Assembly: GCA_047623825.1 (NCBI GenBank)
Contig: JBLHOS010000104.1
Coordinates: forward strand, 1 to 8,666
Origin: JBLHOS01 sp047623825
GTDB lineage: Bacteria > Pseudomonadota > Alphaproteobacteria > Rhodobacterales > Rhodobacteraceae
Reading direction: 5' to 3'
DNA length: 8,666 nucleotides
A program made the position numbers and the translations under genes. Position 1 is the first letter of the stretch. The number at the start of each line of letters is the position of its first letter. Of this stretch, positions 5,986 to 8,666 are shown piece by piece. Under the pieces are notes generated by a model, which was given only the letters and a program-made list of their open reading frames with translations, was not told the origin of the DNA and searched no databases.

Positions 5986-7929
5986 TCAGTCTGGCAGACC
6001 TAGTTTTACCTTTTGATCCGTTGCCCATTTCAAGATGATTAGGTCAAACGTTAGAGCCATCAATGCCACACAAATTCCCAACACAAAGTTCTTACCCAGA
6101 TCGGTGCCAGCCAGCGTTCTTTGCAACTCTTGGCCAAGGTCCTGCGTGCCGATAAACGCCGCAATAATCACCATGAAAAACGCAAACATGATCGCCTGAT
6201 TGAACCCAACAGCCATGGTCGGTAACGCCAACGGCAGCTGAACTTTCCAAAGTTTTTGCATGCGCGTGGCACCAGCCATATCCGCGGCCTCGATCATTTC
6301 AAGCGGGACAGTTCGCAACCCCTCAATGGTGTATCTGGTCAACGGCACCATCGCAAAGATCAGGATCGAAAAGATCACCGCGACATCCGTGATACCAAAC
6401 AGCATGATTGCGGGGATCAAATAGACGAAACTGGGGAAAGTTTGTGCAGTGTCACATGCCAGCAGGACGCGCCGCGACCATTTTTCAGATCGAGCCGCAA
6501 CCACGCCCAACGGCAGGCCGAACAGCAGCGCCAACGCCACCGCAGAGATAACAGAATAAAGCGTGATGACCGAACGGTCCCACCACCCAGACAGGGCTAC
6601 CAACCCAAAGAAGATAACCGCAATAACAGCCTGCCGTCGCCCACCCAGCCAATAGGCAAAGGCCGCAATCATCAAGATGAAAGCAGGCGTCGGGATCGAT
6701 AACAGGAAATTGCGGAACGGGATCAGGACCTGAACGTTTAGGAACGCGCGAATTGCACCAGTGACGTCCTTGACGAGATCAATCGCCAGAAACCCTTTGA
6801 TCAGATCGTCGATTTCAGAGCCTCGGCTAAAGTCCTGCCCACGTCCAATTTCTGCAGCAACGTCGATAAACTGGGCGACGATGACAAAAAACACAAATGC
6901 GCCAAAGCCGATCAACAACATCACATGCTTTTTCCACCACGGTGTGCCGCGATCAAAATGTTCTGGCTGTTTGACAGCCCATGCCTTCGACATCCGGTCC
7001 AACATGACCGCAAGCAAGACAATCGTAATCCCGATCTCAAATGAGCGGCCCAGCTTGAAGCTACCCATCATCGACAGAAGTTTCGCACCAAGGCCGGGCA
7101 TGCCGATAAAGGCGGTCAAAACCACCATCGCCAAGCACAGCATGATGACTTGATTGACGCCTACAAGGATCTCTGTCCGGGCAGATGGCAGATAGACGTG
7201 GCGCAGCAATTGCGCCTTGGTGCAGCCACTCATCTGGCCTGCCTCAACAACTTCAGGTGATACCTTTTGCAAGCCCAAAGTTGTCATCAAGATCATCGGG
7301 GGGATGGCATAAATCGTTGTAGCCACCGCACCCGCCGTAGGCCCTACCTTGAAAAAGATCACGGCTGGCAAGAGGTAGGTAAAGAACGGCAAGGTCTGAA
7401 GCACGGATAAGACCGGCCTTAGGGCGCGATTAAACCGCGCGTATCGCCAAGCGGTAATACCAATTGTCAGGCCGATTATGAATGCCATTGGGGCCGCCAC
7501 GACCAGCACAGACATGGTCTCCATCGCGATTTCCCATTGGCCGATCAGAGCGGTCCAAATGAACGACCCCGCCCCCAATAGGGCCATGCGCCAGCCCCCC
7601 AAGTAATAGCCAAGAACACCAGCAACGGCCGCGATTGCAGTCCAGGGGATCGGACCGATATTTGGCCAACGGCGCCTACCGTAAAGCAAATTACCGGTGA
7701 CATCCAAAACCCACTCCAACCCTTCGGTAAAAGCCCGTGTCAGGGTCAAAAGACCTAAATCGTCCTTTATGAAATTAAAAACCAGATCAAGCCAATCGGC
7801 AAAGGGTGGAATCAATTCGGCGGGAATGCGGTGTAGCGCGGTTGGAAGGAGACCGAGGTATTGGATTGCCGTCAGAACAGCGGCAAACCCAACGATACCA
7901 AGTGCGACCGGACCTCGACTACGCTCCAT
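5986..7929 (-). CDS. ABC transporter permease, tandem fused ProW-type (betaine/TMAO/choline class)
   Basis: The protein has 647 residues, about twice the usual size of a ProW/OpuAB permease, because two permease domains are fused. Domain 1 (about 100-320) has QTLPFFTYLLPAVIFF (178-193) and the ATPase-contacting EAA loop EAGQMSGCTKAQLLRHVYLP (229-248). Domain 2 (about 405-647) has QTFPSFVYLIPAIMLF (496-511) and EAADMAGATRMQKLWKVQLP (548-567). The segments correspond one to one, which shows internal duplication. It forms the complete inner-membrane channel in one chain. The class imports quaternary amines and related solutes. I recall fused permeases in the roseobacter TMAO system (TmoV-like), but specificity cannot be read from a permease alone. 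The ATG at 7929 shares TGATG with the ATPase stop and has GGAG seven bases upstream. A TTG one codon earlier is less likely. No binding-protein gene follows. Confidence 0.92.
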   Translation of the reverse strand: MERSRGPVALGIVGFAAVLTAIQYLGLLPTALHRIPAELIPPFADWLDLVFNFIKDDLGLLTLTRAFTEGLEWVLDVTGNLLYGRRRWPNIGPIPWTAIAAVAGVLGYYLGGWRMALLGAGSFIWTALIGQWEIAMETMSVLVVAAPMAFIIGLTIGITAWRYARFNRALRPVLSVLQTLPFFTYLLPAVIFFKVGPTAGAVATTIYAIPPMILMTTLGLQKVSPEVVEAGQMSGCTKAQLLRHVYLPSARTEILVGVNQVIMLCLAMVVLTAFIGMPGLGAKLLSMMGSFKLGRSFEIGITIVLLAVMLDRMSKAWAVKQPEHFDRGTPWWKKHVMLLIGFGAFVFFVIVAQFIDVAAEIGRGQDFSRGSEIDDLIKGFLAIDLVKDVTGAIRAFLNVQVLIPFRNFLLSIPTPAFILMIAAFAYWLGGRRQAVIAVIFFGLVALSGWWDRSVITLYSVISAVALALLFGLPLGVVAARSEKWSRRVLLACDTAQTFPSFVYLIPAIMLFGITDVAVIFSILIFAMVPLTRYTIEGLRTVPLEMIEAADMAGATRMQKLWKVQLPLALPTMAVGFNQAIMFAFFMVIIAAFIGTQDLGQELQRTLAGTDLGKNFVLGICVALMALTFDLIILKWATDQKVKLGLPD

Positions 7930-8666
7930 CAATCCGCTCCAACCAGAATTCCTAAAGCGTGCTCACGGTTCATCGCACCGATGATTTTACCGTCTCGTGC
8001 CACAGGAATGGAGACACGGGTATCTTGCACCAGCAATCTGGCCAACCCGTGTACAGACGCGCCCGCGTCAACAGGATCGCCCTCAGCTGCCACGCCCGCC
8101 TTTGCAAGGACGCCTGCGCGTACAACCCGCGCCTTGTCGATTTCTTTGGTGAATTTGCGCACATAATCTGTCGCAGGGTTCAGAACGATCTGATCGGGGG
8201 TGTCGCATTGCTCAATCGAGCCGTCTTTCATAATGGCGATCCGGTCTGCCAGACGCAGTGCTTCATCAAAATCATGCGTGATAAAGACGATTGTTTTGCC
8301 CAAAATGCCCTGAAGTCGCAGAAATTCATCCTGCATCTCACGGCGGATCAATGGATCAAGCGCTGAGAACGGTTCATCCAGAAACCAGATGTCAGGCTCA
8401 ATCGCCAAACTGCGCGCAATCCCAACCCGCTGCTGCTGACCGCCTGAAAGTTCACGCGGGAAATAGTCTTCTCGCCCTTCAAGGCCGACCAGTTTAATGA
8501 CCTCCAGCGCACGTTCGCGCCGCTCGTGTTTATCTTGTCCGCGCATTTCCAACGGGAAGGCGACATTGTCTAAAACGGAACGGTGCGGCAGCAAGCCAAA
8601 GCTTTGGAACACCATGCCCATTTTGCTGCGTCGCAGTTCGATCAGCTCTTTTTCCGAAAGCGCCAT
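7929..8666 (-). CDS. ABC transporter ATP-binding subunit, ProV/OpuAA-like (5' end outside window)
   Basis: The last 245 residues are present. The frame stays open to the right edge and the methionine at the edge is almost certainly internal, because the Walker A loop and first strands are missing. Visible landmarks in order are the Q-loop GMVFQSFGLLPHRSVLDNVA, signature LSGGQQQRVGIARSLA, Walker B IWFLDEPFSALDPL, and switch histidine FITHDFDEALRLADRI. The 'FGLLPHRSVLDNVAFPLEM' style is typical of the quaternary-amine uptake (ProV/OpuAA/TmoW) family. The C-terminal tail, about 60 residues, includes SVHGLARLLVQDTRVSIPVA and GKIIGAMNREHALGIL, which fits a single CBS-like repeat where ProV usually has a pair. 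The tail may sense ionic strength or a nucleotide. It powers the fused permease with which it overlaps and is cotranscribed. Confidence 0.93.
   Translation of the reverse strand: MALSEKELIELRRSKMGMVFQSFGLLPHRSVLDNVAFPLEMRGQDKHERRERALEVIKLVGLEGREDYFPRELSGGQQQRVGIARSLAIEPDIWFLDEPFSALDPLIRREMQDEFLRLQGILGKTIVFITHDFDEALRLADRIAIMKDGSIEQCDTPDQIVLNPATDYVRKFTKEIDKARVVRAGVLAKAGVAAEGDPVDAGASVHGLARLLVQDTRVSIPVARDGKIIGAMNREHALGILVGAD

Noticed and set aside
6256..7153. Plus-strand open frames opposite the fused permease
   Set aside because: They are basic or low-complexity translations antisense to a clear membrane protein with two EAA loops, so they are treated as shadows.
8664..8666. ATG at the right edge as the true start of the ATPase
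   Set aside because: A start here would leave out the Walker A loop, and homologous ATPases carry well over 50 residues before the Q-loop, so the gene begins outside the window.
1..8666. CRISPR arrays, tRNA/rRNA genes, insertion sequences or phage genes
   Set aside because: I saw no regularly spaced repeats, cloverleaf-like segments, transposase or phage-type proteins on either strand.

Overview
The window looks like a chromosomal piece of an alphaproteobacterium, most likely a marine Rhodobacteraceae (Roseobacter-group) strain. The grounds are protein-level resemblance recalled from family knowledge (DUF1445 and DUF2848 proteins with a TRAP transporter, a fused ProW-type permease, and a formate-dehydrogenase-type subunit with a basic N-terminal tail) and a moderate, mid-50s-looking GC content. 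No database search was possible, so the taxonomy is an inference.

Layout. (1) Positions 1-188, minus strand: the 5' end of a gene leaving the window, probably the NuoE/NuoF-like subunit of an NAD-dependent formate dehydrogenase. (2) 189-442: a divergent intergenic region with a good TATAAT box for the rightward gene. (3) 443-5817, plus strand: a LysR-type regulator followed by a tight gene set of DUF1445 putative hydro-lyase, TRAP substrate-binding protein, TRAP small membrane subunit, TRAP large membrane subunit and DUF2848 protein. Gaps within the set after the hydro-lyase are a few to about 26 bases, with one 4-base ATGA overlap, so it reads as one operon. (4) 5818-5985: a convergent intergenic region with three hairpins, one of them a perfect 18-bp stem. 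(5) 5986-8666, minus strand: a fused double permease and, overlapping it upstream, the ATPase of a quaternary-amine-type ABC importer. The ATPase runs off the right edge and lacks its Walker A region here.

How the genes may work together. The central operon looks like an uptake-and-degradation cassette. The periplasmic protein captures an organic acid or related anion, the two membrane subunits import it, and the cytoplasmic DUF1445 and DUF2848 proteins act on it. The LysR protein is the likely substrate sensor. DUF1445 proteins are classed with the D-glutamate cyclase/putative hydro-lyase family. DUF2848 has motifs here that resemble the fumarylacetoacetate-hydrolase (FAH) active site. The substrate is unknown, and this cassette is the best candidate for an undescribed pathway. 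The ABC system is separate and converges on the cassette. It imports a betaine, choline, carnitine or TMAO-like solute, and its binding protein is not in the window.
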